This document shows, in pieces, positions 1 to 8,091 of a stretch of 64,000 nt of DNA. Made by a program: the position numbers and the translations under genes. The stretch spans positions 868,001 through 932,000 of the forward strand of contig CP003809.1 of assembly GCA_000299095.1 (NCBI GenBank), read 5' to 3'. Within the stretch, counting starts at the first letter, position 1; every line of letters begins with the position of its first letter. The stretch comes from an alpha proteobacterium HIMB5 (GTDB lineage Bacteria; Pseudomonadota; Alphaproteobacteria; Pelagibacterales; Pelagibacteraceae). Below the pieces are notes generated by a model that worked only from the letters and a program-made list of their open reading frames with translations, was not told where the DNA came from and searched no databases.

Positions 1-886
1 GGTAATTGAATATTCAAAAGCAATGGGTCTTGATATGATTCAAGGTGACCATGAAGATGCACCAGGTCAGTTAGAATTAAACTGGACATATGATAACGTT
101 TTAAGAAATGCAGATAGACTTTCTACTTACAGACAAATATGTGCTCAGGTTGCTAGAGAAAATAATTTGATTGCATGTTTTATGACAAAACCATTCATGG
201 GTGTATCTGCTAGTGGTTGTCACACTAATATGTCTTTATGGAAAGGTGGAAAAATAAAAGTTAATAAGCTTGGCCATAAAGCATTACCAGGAGTAGATGA
301 GGTCTTTAGTTATGTTGAAGGTGGAGAAAATACTTTCATGCCAGACACTAAAGATATGCAAATGCCAGGTAAGATTGGTTTACAATCGATCGCTGGAATT
401 ATGGATCATTTACCAGCTTTAACAGCTTTAGGATCTTCAACAGTAAATTCTTATAGAAGATTATGGGATCAAGGTTTCTGGGCTCCAGTTTATGCAGACT
501 GGGGATACCAAAATAGAACTTGTGGATTAAGAGTATCTGCACCTGGAAGATTTGAATACAGATCTGTAGACTCAATGCATAATCCATATTTATTAGGTGC
601 AGCTTTATTAAAAGCTTGTGATGATGGTATAAGCAATAAGAAACAACCAGCTCCACCTGAATCTAGAAATATTTATGAAGCACAAAAAGCAGGTAAGGAT
701 GTTAAAAAACTTCCGCTTAGCCTTGGTGAAGCTTTAGAAAGATTATCTGAAGACGAGGTAATCAAATCTGCAATGCCAGATGAAATGTATAAAGTTTTCC
801 ATTGGTATAAAAATGATGAGTGGGAAAGATTCCTTGGGGCAACAACTCAATGGGATCTAGATACTTACTTGGATTGTCTACCATAA
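1..886 (+). CDS. glnT: Type III glutamine synthetase-like ligase (GlnT/GMAS family), 5' end missing
   Basis: C-terminal part of a class III glutamine synthetase family enzyme. The reading frame is open from base 2, so the true start lies before the window and the ATG at 23 is internal. Visible family motifs are the QGDHEDAPGQLELNW metal/glutamate-binding block, SGCHTNMSLW, the NSYRRLW nucleotide/glutamate block and GRFEYRSVDS near the C-terminus. Enzymes of this family ligate ammonia or an amine such as methylamine to glutamate using ATP; sequence alone does not separate glutamine synthetase from gamma-glutamylmethylamide synthetase. It sits 46 bp upstream of glxBCD, as in known glnT-glxBCD neighbourhoods. 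A full-length paralogue lies at 9440-10765. Confidence 0.88.
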   Translation, partial: VIEYSKAMGLDMIQGDHEDAPGQLELNWTYDNVLRNADRLSTYRQICAQVARENNLIACFMTKPFMGVSASGCHTNMSLWKGGKIKVNKLGHKALPGVDEVFSYVEGGENTFMPDTKDMQMPGKIGLQSIAGIMDHLPALTALGSSTVNSYRRLWDQGFWAPVYADWGYQNRTCGLRVSAPGRFEYRSVDSMHNPYLLGAALLKACDDGISNKKQPAPPESRNIYEAQKAGKDVKKLPLSLGEALERLSEDEVIKSAMPDEMYKVFHWYKNDEWERFLGATTQWDLDTYLDCLP

Positions 887-932
887 TAGAGGTAAAGGAA
901 AATAAATTAACAATTTAACATAAGGAAAAGAT

Positions 933-1877
933 ATGTGTGGAATAGCTGGACTTATTCATAGAAATAAATCTTCTAATGTTGGAAGCGAACTTCAAGGGAT
1001 GCTTCAGGCTTTAAAACATAGAGGAGAAGATTCTACTGGTTATGCATTATACGGTGATACTGATGGAAAAAATTTCATCATGAGATTTAAAGTAGGTGAA
1101 AATGTAGGTGAAGGAAGTTCATCAGTGATGGAGGATGTTTCTGTTTATGATGAAAGAATAAAAATCGTAAATGCAAAATTGAAAGAATTAGGTGCTAACA
1201 TTGTTAAGGAAGAAAGAATACTTCCCTACTCACTAAGATATGAGATTACTTATGACGCAAAAGATTTAAGAGATTTGTCTGAAAAAATCGAGAGTGTTCC
1301 AGGAGTAGAAATATTGTCTTTAGGTAAATCTTTAGAAGTAATTAAAGATCTTGGAAATGCTAAAGAAGTTTGTGACAGATATAGCTTAGGTAACTTAGTT
1401 GGTACTCACGCAATAGGTCATGCTAGAATGGCAACTGAGTCTGGTGTAGATATTAAATCTGCTCACCCATTTTGGGGTTATCCATTCAGTGATGTTTCTG
1501 TTGTTCACAATGGTCAACTTACAAACTATTGGAATAATAGAAGAGTACTTGAAAATAAAGGCATGAGATTTATGTCAGAATGTGACTCTGAACTTATTGC
1601 AGTATACCTTGCTGACAAAATGAGAAATGGAGCTTCACTTGAAGAAGGAATGAAAGACTCTTTACATGAGTTAGACGGAGTATTTACATATTTTGTTGCG
1701 ACTAAAAATTCGCTAGGAATGGCAAAAGATACAATGGCAGCAAAACCGTTAGTATTATATGAATCAGATGATCTTGTGGCAATGGGATCTGAGGAAATAG
1801 CAATTAGATCAGTGCTACCTCAAGAGATTGACACTTATGATCCATTTAATGGAGAGGTTAAAGTATGGCAAATTTAA
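933..1877 (+). CDS. glxB: Class II glutamine amidotransferase subunit (GlxB/MgsA-like)
   Basis: The protein begins MCGIAG, so Cys2 is exposed as the N-terminal nucleophile of an Ntn-type class II amidotransferase once Met is removed. GHARMATES (about residue 160) and VVHNGQLTNY (about 190) are the other glutaminase-site blocks. The 314 residues match the stand-alone amidotransferase subunit of the glutamate synthase-like GlxBCD or N-methylglutamate synthase (MgsABC) complexes. It should release ammonia from glutamine, or amine from a gamma-glutamylamide, for the FMN subunit encoded by the third gene. The stop overlaps the next start by 13 bp, implying coupled translation. AAGGAAAAG lies just before the ATG. 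A paralogue is at 6529-7407. Confidence 0.88.
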   Translation: MCGIAGLIHRNKSSNVGSELQGMLQALKHRGEDSTGYALYGDTDGKNFIMRFKVGENVGEGSSSVMEDVSVYDERIKIVNAKLKELGANIVKEERILPYSLRYEITYDAKDLRDLSEKIESVPGVEILSLGKSLEVIKDLGNAKEVCDRYSLGNLVGTHAIGHARMATESGVDIKSAHPFWGYPFSDVSVVHNGQLTNYWNNRRVLENKGMRFMSECDSELIAVYLADKMRNGASLEEGMKDSLHELDGVFTYFVATKNSLGMAKDTMAAKPLVLYESDDLVAMGSEEIAIRSVLPQEIDTYDPFNGEVKVWQI

Positions 1878-2713
1878 AGACTGAAAAATCAAAAGCTCGT
1901 TCAATGGGTATGCACACTGAGGTGCTTACTGGAAGAACACAGCAGAAATTCTTTAATCCTGATGAGGCTGAAAATTTCTTTTATTTTGGAACATACGATG
2001 TAGATTTTAATAAAAGAACAGAGCTTGATGTAAAAGATATGACTGCAACTGAAGCTAATAAGGAAATAGATAACCTTATGAGCAAAGGTTTTGGAACAAT
2101 AGTAATTAAAAATCCTCAAGGAAAACATAGTTTAGGAGTAGGAATATTAAACAAACTTAACTTAATATTTGAAGGAAGCTTAGGTTACTTTGGTGTTGGA
2201 TCATGTGATGGACCAGTTGTAAGAGTGAATGGTCGTGTTGGATGGTCTTGTGCAGAAAATTTGATGGCTGGTAAAGTAGTGATTGAAAAAAATGCTGGCT
2301 CTTCATTTGGTGCTGCTATTAGAGGTGGCGATTTAATTTGTAAAGGTAGTGTTGGTTCTAGAACTGGTATCGATATGAAAGGTGGAACTATCATAATTGG
2401 TGGTGATGCTGGTGCTTTTACAGGTTTCATGATGCAAAGAGGAAGAATAATTATTCTAGGCGATGTTGGAATTAACTTAGGAGACTCTATGTATGATGGA
2501 ATTATTTATATTGGTGGAAAAATTGAATCTTTTGGAAGTGATGCTGTAACAGCAGAACTTACATCAGATGATGTTTCTTGGCTAAAAAGAAAATTAAAAG
2601 TTGCAGAGATTGGTGAAAACTTTGACGTTAGTAAGATGACTAAAGTTGTAGCTGGTAAGAAACTTTGGAACTACGATAATTTAGAACCTACAGAGAAAAA
2701 AGGAGCAATTTAA
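1865..2713 (+). CDS. glxC: GXGXG-repeat glutamate synthase-like subunit (GlxC/MgsB-like)
   Basis: A 282-aa protein whose residues from about 75 to 225 form the glycine-rich right-handed beta-helix (GXGXG) domain found at the C-terminus of glutamate synthase large subunits. Repeats such as GYFGVGSCDG, GRVGWSCAEN, GGDAGAFTGF and GDVGINLGDS are visible. In GlxBCD/MgsABC systems the glutamate synthase large chain is split into three polypeptides and this one is the structural scaffold. It has about 60 more N-terminal residues than its paralogue at 7411-8091. It overlaps the upstream amidotransferase gene by 13 bp and abuts glxD by 1 bp, so the three are surely co-translated. Confidence 0.85.
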   Translation: MANLKTEKSKARSMGMHTEVLTGRTQQKFFNPDEAENFFYFGTYDVDFNKRTELDVKDMTATEANKEIDNLMSKGFGTIVIKNPQGKHSLGVGILNKLNLIFEGSLGYFGVGSCDGPVVRVNGRVGWSCAENLMAGKVVIEKNAGSSFGAAIRGGDLICKGSVGSRTGIDMKGGTIIIGGDAGAFTGFMMQRGRIIILGDVGINLGDSMYDGIIYIGGKIESFGSDAVTAELTSDDVSWLKRKLKVAEIGENFDVSKMTKVVAGKKLWNYDNLEPTEKKGAI

Positions 2714-4134
2714 TGGCTAAAAAGAAAACAAAAGCTAAAAAGAAAAAATCAAATGGACAAGCTGGAGTTGGTGGAAAAGCTGATGTTCATTTAAATAAAA
2801 GTGGAGGAAGAAATAAAAGTTTACTTGGCCTAAATGCTATTTTTACTCCAGATGTAATTGACGATATTCATATCAAAGCTGAATTAGGAAGATACAGAAT
2901 GCGAGGAATGGCATTGATGAAAAAGATTCCTGATTTTGATGATTTAACATTCTTACCTGGGACACTTACAAGATTTGTAATTGAAGGTTACAGGGAAAAA
3001 TGTGAAACGAAAACTATAATTGGTCCAAGATGTGAAAATCCAGTAGAGCTTGATATTCCTGTTTATATCACTGGAATGAGTTTTGGTGCTTTATCTTATG
3101 AAGCTAAAACAGCTTTAGCAAGAGGAGCTACAATGGCTGGAAGTGCTACATGTTCAGGAGAAGGTGGAATGATACCTGATGAAAGAAGATATTCTGAAAA
3201 ATGGTACTACCAATGTATCCAATCTAGATATGGTTTTAACCCACATCACGCACAGTTAGCTGATGGTATTGAAGTGTTTATTGGTCAAGGTCAAAAAGTT
3301 GGAATGGGTGGTCACCTAATGGGTCAAAAAGTTACTGATCAAGTAGCTGAAATGAGATCTTTACCTGCTGGTATTGATCAAAGATCACCAGCAAGACATC
3401 CTGACTGGTTAGGTCCAGATGACTTAGCTTTAAAAGTTCAGGAATTAAGAGAATTGACTAAAAATAAAGTGCCAATTCAATTAAAACTTGGTGCTGCAAA
3501 AGTATATGACGATGTTCGTATGGCAGCTAAATGTGATCCTGACTCTATCTACATTGATGGTATGGAAGGGTCAACTGGTGCAGGTCCACACATTGCAGCA
3601 GCAAATACTGGTATTCCAGGAATAGCAGCAATTAGAGAGGCAAGAAGAGCAATCGATGATGTTGGTAAAAATGGAAAAGTATCGTTAATTTATGCAGGTG
3701 GTGTAAGAGATGGTGCTGACCTTGCTAAATGTCTTGCATTAGGCGCAGATGCAGTTGCAATTGGAACTGGAGCGATGATAGCTCTTAACTGCAATAAGGA
3801 AATCCCAGAGTCTAATTTTGAGAAAGAAATGGGAGTTAAAGCAGGTGAATGTTACCACTGCCACACTGGAAGATGTCCAGTTGGAGTTGCTACTCAAGAT
3901 CCTAAATTAAGATCAAGATTAAACCCAGATGATGCTGCTTTAAGAGTGTATAACTATTTACACACAATGACTTTAGAGGCTCAATTATTAGCTAGAGCTT
4001 GTGGTAAAACAAATATCCATTCTTTAGAGCCAGAAGATTTGGCGGCATTAACATCAGAGGCTTCAGCATTAGCTAAAGTTCCACTTGCTGGAACTAACTA
4101 CACAGTTGGTGTTGACAACTTCCATAAAATATAA
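2713..4134 (+). CDS. glxD: FMN/Fe-S glutamate synthase-like synthase subunit (GlxD/MgsC-like)
   Basis: 473-aa homologue of the FMN-binding synthase domain of glutamate synthase. Residues near 120 (ITGMSFGALS), near 290 (DGMEGSTGAGP) and near 330 (AGGVRDGADLAKCLALGAD) are the TIM-barrel flavin-binding blocks. CYHCHTGRCPVGVATQ (about 378-394) carries the Fe-S cysteines. It would combine the nitrogen released by GlxB with 2-oxoglutarate, or exchange amine for ammonia in an MgsC-type reaction. The first 40 residues are an extra tail very rich in lysine (MAKKKTKAKKKK and on), absent from the paralogue at 8091-9407. The next gene begins with a similar basic tail. Confidence 0.88.
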   Translation: MAKKKTKAKKKKSNGQAGVGGKADVHLNKSGGRNKSLLGLNAIFTPDVIDDIHIKAELGRYRMRGMALMKKIPDFDDLTFLPGTLTRFVIEGYREKCETKTIIGPRCENPVELDIPVYITGMSFGALSYEAKTALARGATMAGSATCSGEGGMIPDERRYSEKWYYQCIQSRYGFNPHHAQLADGIEVFIGQGQKVGMGGHLMGQKVTDQVAEMRSLPAGIDQRSPARHPDWLGPDDLALKVQELRELTKNKVPIQLKLGAAKVYDDVRMAAKCDPDSIYIDGMEGSTGAGPHIAAANTGIPGIAAIREARRAIDDVGKNGKVSLIYAGGVRDGADLAKCLALGADAVAIGTGAMIALNCNKEIPESNFEKEMGVKAGECYHCHTGRCPVGVATQDPKLRSRLNPDDAALRVYNYLHTMTLEAQLLARACGKTNIHSLEPEDLAALTSEASALAKVPLAGTNYTVGVDNFHKI

Positions 4135-4142
4135 GGATTATT

Positions 4143-4553
4143 ATGCCTAAGAAAAAAGTTAAAAAAGCGAAATCGAAAAAGGTAAGTAAAGCTGTAATTG
4201 GAAAATCTAAAGAGACAGCTAGAGAAAAGATGATAGGTCAACATATCGGTTACAGATATGATGTTAATCTTTTACCTGATTACAAAAAACTAACTCCATT
4301 TCTTAAAAAATACGTAGAAGCAATGGGTTGGGATGATTTAAATTGGTTAGAAGATGTTCACATGGGTTATGAAGAAGGAAGACCAGCTGTTTTTTGCAGA
4401 AATGCGAATGGTTGGGTGACAATACCTAAGTCTATTAAACTACCTAACAATCAACAAGATAGAGATATGATAGCAAGAGAACTATTAGTTAAGTTTCAAA
4501 TGTCAAAAAAACACCCTCTTGTTGATTTGAAAAAAGCTTATTTAAAGTTTTAA
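4143..4553 (+). CDS. Conserved-looking 136-aa protein of unknown function with Lys-rich N-terminus
   Basis: Not recognised. The first 30 residues are highly basic (MPKKKVKKAKSKK and on). The rest looks like a compact soluble alpha/beta domain rich in Trp, Tyr and charged residues, with MGWDDLNWLEDVHMGY in the middle. No signal peptide or membrane segment is seen. It begins 8 bp after glxD with an AAGGA ribosome site and is the last gene before a hairpin terminator at 4576-4610, so it belongs to the glnT-glxBCD operon. The poly-lysine tail resembles that of the adjacent GlxD, which suggests the two products work in one assembly. The second glx cluster has no counterpart. Confidence 0.75.
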   Translation: MPKKKVKKAKSKKVSKAVIGKSKETAREKMIGQHIGYRYDVNLLPDYKKLTPFLKKYVEAMGWDDLNWLEDVHMGYEEGRPAVFCRNANGWVTIPKSIKLPNNQQDRDMIARELLVKFQMSKKHPLVDLKKAYLKF

Positions 4554-4575
4554 ATTCACTTATTAGTTGATTATT

Positions 4576-4610
4576 TATAAAGACCAGCGGCATTATGGCT
4601 GGTCTTTATA
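4576..4610 (+). terminator. Hairpin terminator after first glx operon
   Basis: A perfect inverted repeat: TATAAAGACCAGC pairs with GCTGGTCTTTATA around a 9-base loop, followed by a modest T-rich stretch. It separates the glnT-glxBCD operon from the ammonium transporter gene. Confidence 0.75.
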
Positions 4611-4669
4611 TTATTGTATCGCTCTCCTTATTTTTATAAGCTTTCACAAACTAACATGGGGGAGAGAAA

Positions 4670-6070
4670 ATGACTGATCAGTTAAGTGCTCTTACGACCA
4701 TATTTACAGAGTTTTACTACTGGGTGACAGTAGTCCTAATGTTCTTAATTCACGTTGGGTTCTGTATGTATGAAGTTGGAGCTTCTCGTTATAAACACCA
4801 TCAACACACATTAATGAAAAATACAATGCTGATACCTTTGGTAACAGTAACTTGGTTTTTCTTTGGTTGGTGGATATATTGGGCATTTCCAACAGGACCA
4901 GGAATTGCTCCATCAATAATGAATGAAAGTACTGCATTGATAACGGATGAAAGTGCTTTTAGTGCAACGTGGTACACAGCAACTTCAGAATTAATGGCCA
5001 TAAACTTAAATGACCATATAAGTGGAGTATTCTGGGCTGCGTTTTTATTATTTTCATGGACTGCAGCATCAATTGTTTCTGGTGCAGTGATTGAAAGAAT
5101 AACTACATTTGCTTTTGGTATTTTAGCAATAGCAATTGGTTCGGTGTTCTGGACAATCGATGCAGCATGGGGATGGCATTTTGATGGATGGATGCTCAAA
5201 ATTTTAGGTTATCATGATGCATATGCATCTGGAGTAATTCACGCAATTGCGGGTGGATTTGCTTTAGGAGTACTTATGGTTCTTGGACCTAGAATAGGTA
5301 AATTTTCATCTAGTGGTGAACCAAGAAATATTGGGCCTAGAAATCCTTGGCTAGTAACAGTTGGATTATTTATGATTTATACTGGTTTCTGGGGATTCTA
5401 TGCGGCGTGTAATATTCCAATATTTGATCTTGGACCAGAGTATGGAATGGAAGGTGTATCGTTCTGGACTGCTACAAACATTTATGTAACACCAACTACA
5501 CTTAGTGGTATTACTTTTAACTTCTTGATGTCACTATCAGGAGGATTATTAGCTGGATATTGGATTGCTAAAGGGGATCCGTTCTGGACATACTCAAGTG
5601 GATTAGCTGGTATTATATGTGCTTCAGCAGGAAATGATCTATACCATCCAATTCAATCAATGATTATTGGTATGATTGGTGTAGTTATATCTTATAAACT
5701 TCATTATTGGGTTGAACGTAAGTTCAAAATTGATGATGCAGTTGGAGCTGTAGCTGTACACGGTTATGCTGGATTTATTGGTCTTGTAATATGTGGTTTT
5801 GTTTTAAATGGTTATCCTTCGTCTGGTTACAGTGTAGGAGCTATGTGGGATGGAACAACATACGCAACAATTAATCCACTAGGTCAGTTCTTAGGAGCAA
5901 TAATAATGTTTGTTGTTCTAGGACTAATACCAGGTTATGTCATTGCTAAAGTACTAAACGGTATGGGTAAACTAAGAATCCCACGTGAAGTAGAGTTAGC
6001 AGGACTTGACTATGAAATAATGGAAGCTGACAAAGATGCAGAAAAAGCAGTTTCCTCAGCAACAAGGTAA
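4670..6070 (+). CDS. amt: Ammonium transporter family (Amt) channel, divergent signature
   Basis: A 466-aa integral membrane protein with about eleven hydrophobic segments. The pore-histidine regions of Amt proteins are recognisable: DAYASGVIHAIAGG (about 183-196, where most Amt proteins have an Asp-Phe-Ala-Gly-Gly block followed by Val-His) and DDAVGAVAVHGYAGFIG (about 356-372). It should conduct ammonia, ammonium or methylammonium across the inner membrane. GGGGGAGAG just upstream supplies the ribosome site. It lies between two glx/GS-III clusters and shares a transcript with the 76-aa protein behind it. The altered signature could mean changed substrate range, but Amt-family membership is clear. 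Confidence 0.9.
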   Translation: MTDQLSALTTIFTEFYYWVTVVLMFLIHVGFCMYEVGASRYKHHQHTLMKNTMLIPLVTVTWFFFGWWIYWAFPTGPGIAPSIMNESTALITDESAFSATWYTATSELMAINLNDHISGVFWAAFLLFSWTAASIVSGAVIERITTFAFGILAIAIGSVFWTIDAAWGWHFDGWMLKILGYHDAYASGVIHAIAGGFALGVLMVLGPRIGKFSSSGEPRNIGPRNPWLVTVGLFMIYTGFWGFYAACNIPIFDLGPEYGMEGVSFWTATNIYVTPTTLSGITFNFLMSLSGGLLAGYWIAKGDPFWTYSSGLAGIICASAGNDLYHPIQSMIIGMIGVVISYKLHYWVERKFKIDDAVGAVAVHGYAGFIGLVICGFVLNGYPSSGYSVGAMWDGTTYATINPLGQFLGAIIMFVVLGLIPGYVIAKVLNGMGKLRIPREVELAGLDYEIMEADKDAEKAVSSATR

Positions 6071-6079
6071 AGGAGAAAT

Positions 6080-6310
6080 ATGGCTACAGTAACAAACTGG
6101 ATAGATCACCTTAACAAACCAGCAGAGGAAGTTGTCGGAGCAGTTTATCCGGGTGCTGGTTCTAGCGAAGGTTTGCTTGTTATTATTGGTATAGTTTTGT
6201 GGATAGGTTGGCATGTTTTGACTGCTAGATCAGAGAGCGAAAAGCTTGAGAAACTAGCAAGAAAAAGACGTAGCGCTAACGACTATAAAAACAATATTGC
6301 CAATTGGTAA
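6080..6310 (+). CDS. Small single-span membrane protein in the amt transcription unit
   Basis: 76 residues, not recognised. One hydrophobic segment (about 30-48, LLVIIGIVLWIGWHVL) is followed by a strongly basic tail with KLARKRR, so the C-terminus should be cytoplasmic. It starts 9 bp after amt with AAAGGAGAAAT as ribosome site and is followed directly by a strong terminator, making amt plus this gene a two-gene unit. It may be an accessory or stability subunit of the transporter; that is inference from position and topology only. Confidence 0.7.
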   Translation: MATVTNWIDHLNKPAEEVVGAVYPGAGSSEGLLVIIGIVLWIGWHVLTARSESEKLEKLARKRRSANDYKNNIANW

Positions 6311-6325
6311 TTAAATAATAAAATT

Positions 6326-6364
6326 AAGGGCGCAGTTAAATTTTTAACTGTGCCCTTTTTTTAT
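6326..6364 (+). terminator. Strong rho-independent terminator after amt unit
   Basis: GGGCGCAGTTAA pairs with TTAACTGTGCCC (one G-U wobble) around a short AT loop, followed by a run of nine T. It closes the amt transcription unit. Confidence 0.88.
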
Positions 6365-6375
6365 TTAAAATATTT

Positions 6376-6525
6376 ATGAATGAAGAAGAAAAAAATTTAC
6401 CTCCATCTAAAATGAGAGGTGTAGCATTTCCAAAAGCTAAATATGGAGCTATAGCCGCTGTAATCATCATTGTAATAGTGAATTTAATCTATTATAAGGA
6501 CGCTCTTTTATCTTTAATAAAATAA
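6376..6525 (+). CDS. 49-aa membrane microprotein preceding second glxB
   Basis: Short reading frame starting MNEEEKNLPPSKMRG, with an acidic head, a basic middle (PKAKYG) and one hydrophobic span (AIAAVIIIVIVNLIYY), then a short tail ending at the TAA at 6523-6525. The stop is 3 bp from the ATG of the second glxB, consistent with translational coupling. The start is only about 12 bp beyond the terminator T-run, so the message may have almost no leader. Function unknown; it could anchor the second GlxBCD complex to the membrane. It resembles the 76-aa protein in topology but not obviously in sequence. Confidence 0.55.
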   Translation: MNEEEKNLPPSKMRGVAFPKAKYGAIAAVIIIVIVNLIYYKDALLSLIK

Positions 6526-6528
6526 TTT

Positions 6529-7407
6529 ATGTGTGGAATAGTTGGGATATATCTAAAAACCAAAAAATATGAAAAACAACTAGGTAAATTTTTATCTGGA
6601 ATGTTAGATGGAATGGCAACTAGAGGACCTGATAGTGCTGGCTTTGCAATTTACTCAAAAGAAAAAAAAGGTTTTTACAAGTATTCAATTTGTTTAAATA
6701 ATTTAACTCAAGATCAGTTTAAAAAAAAAATTTCAAAATTTATAAAAAAACCTAAGATAAATATATTTTCTGATCATATTGTTTTGGAAACAAAAGAAAA
6801 ACCAAAGAAAGTTTTAGGAATTTTAAATAATAATTTAAATGAAGTTTCAATTGTTGGATATGGTAAAAGCATAAATATTTTCAAACAAACTGGTAACCCA
6901 AAAGATGTAGTAAAAAAATTCAAACTTTCATCTTTTTCTGGAACTCATGGAATTGGTCACACACGTATGGCAACTGAAAGCGCTATAACGACTCAAGGAT
7001 CTCACCCCTACTCTACAGCTGAAGATGAGTGTTTAGTTCACAATGGCTCACTTTCAAATCATAATAATGTTAGAAGAATTTTAATTAAAGATGGTCAAAA
7101 ATTTAATTCTGAGAATGATACAGAAGTTGCGGCAGGCTATATATCTAATCAAATTTCAAAAGGCAAAGATTTAGAAAAGACATTGAAAAATAGTTTAAGT
7201 GATTTAGATGGTTTCTATACTTTTATAGCAGGCACTAAAGATGGTTTTGCTTTGTTAAGAGATGAAATAGCTTGTAAGCCAGCAGTGGTTGCGGAAACAA
7301 AAGATTATGTTGCTGTAGCCTCTGAGTTTCAAGCTATGGCGCATCTACCTAATGTAAATGATGCTAAAATTTTTGAACCAAAACCTGGAGTAGTTTATCA
7401 TTGGTAA
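6529..7407 (+). CDS. glxB: Class II glutamine amidotransferase subunit, second copy (GlxB-like)
   Basis: 292-aa paralogue of the protein at 933-1877. It starts MCGIVGIY, giving the Cys2 nucleophile, and keeps the GHTRMATES (about 143) and CLVHNGSLSNHN (about 168) blocks, so it should be an active glutaminase-type Ntn hydrolase. The central region is more lysine-rich and diverged than in copy one, with many AAA codons, which suggests a long separate history rather than a fresh duplication. It opens a translationally tight block with glxC, glxD and a GS-III gene, 3 bp behind the 49-aa microprotein. Confidence 0.87.
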   Translation: MCGIVGIYLKTKKYEKQLGKFLSGMLDGMATRGPDSAGFAIYSKEKKGFYKYSICLNNLTQDQFKKKISKFIKKPKINIFSDHIVLETKEKPKKVLGILNNNLNEVSIVGYGKSINIFKQTGNPKDVVKKFKLSSFSGTHGIGHTRMATESAITTQGSHPYSTAEDECLVHNGSLSNHNNVRRILIKDGQKFNSENDTEVAAGYISNQISKGKDLEKTLKNSLSDLDGFYTFIAGTKDGFALLRDEIACKPAVVAETKDYVAVASEFQAMAHLPNVNDAKIFEPKPGVVYHW

Positions 7408-7410
7408 TTT

Positions 7411-8091
7411 ATGAATTTAGATTTAAAAAAGAAAAAATTAAGAGAAGTAAATTCATTTCTCCAAGACGTAGATAGAAAAAACAACCAAAGAAAATTTGAA
7501 ATTTTAAATCCACAAGGACAACATGCAATTTGCGCTGGCTTAAAAGATGAGATTGAAGTGAACATCAAAGGACACACAGGTTACTACTGTGCTGGCATGA
7601 ACCAAAATGCTCATATTAAAATTGATGGAAATGTTGGTACTGGTGTTGCGGAAAATATGATGTCAGGAAAAGTTACTATAAATGGAAATGCATCACAAGC
7701 AGCTGGAGCTACTGGGCATGGAGGAACTTTAATTATTGAAGGTGACGCTAGTTCTAGATGTGGAATATCAATGAAAGGAATTAATATTATTGTTAAAGGT
7801 TCAGTTGGACACATGTCAGCTTTCATGGCTCAAAAAGGAAATTTAATTGTTTTTGGTGATGCTGACGCTGATCTTGGAGACTCTATTTATGAAGCTAAGA
7901 TATTTGTCAAAGGAAAAGTTAAAAGCTTAGGTGCGGATTGTATTGAAAAAAAAATGGATGAAAAAAATATTCAAATTTTAAAAAATATATTTAAAGAAAA
8001 TAATATCAAAGAAGATCCGAAAAATTTTAAAAGATATGGATCTGCTAGAAATTTATATAACTTTAAAATAGATAACGTAGGATCATATTAA
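7411..8091 (+). CDS. glxC: GXGXG-repeat glutamate synthase-like subunit, second copy (GlxC-like)
   Basis: 226 residues that are nearly all GXGXG beta-helix (for example GHTGYYCAG, GNVGTGVAEN, GSVGHMSAF, GDADADLGDS). It lacks the roughly 60-residue N-terminal extension of the copy at 1865-2713 and is closer to the minimal subunit. It begins 3 bp after glxB and overlaps glxD by one base. Expected to be the structural subunit of a split glutamate synthase-like or N-methylglutamate synthase-like enzyme. Confidence 0.85.
   Translation: MNLDLKKKKLREVNSFLQDVDRKNNQRKFEILNPQGQHAICAGLKDEIEVNIKGHTGYYCAGMNQNAHIKIDGNVGTGVAENMMSGKVTINGNASQAAGATGHGGTLIIEGDASSRCGISMKGINIIVKGSVGHMSAFMAQKGNLIVFGDADADLGDSIYEAKIFVKGKVKSLGADCIEKKMDEKNIQILKNIFKENNIKEDPKNFKRYGSARNLYNFKIDNVGSY

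Noticed and set aside
4801..5199. 132-codon minus-strand open frame inside amt
   Set aside because: Antisense to a well-supported Amt gene; hydrophobic residues of amt create the frame.
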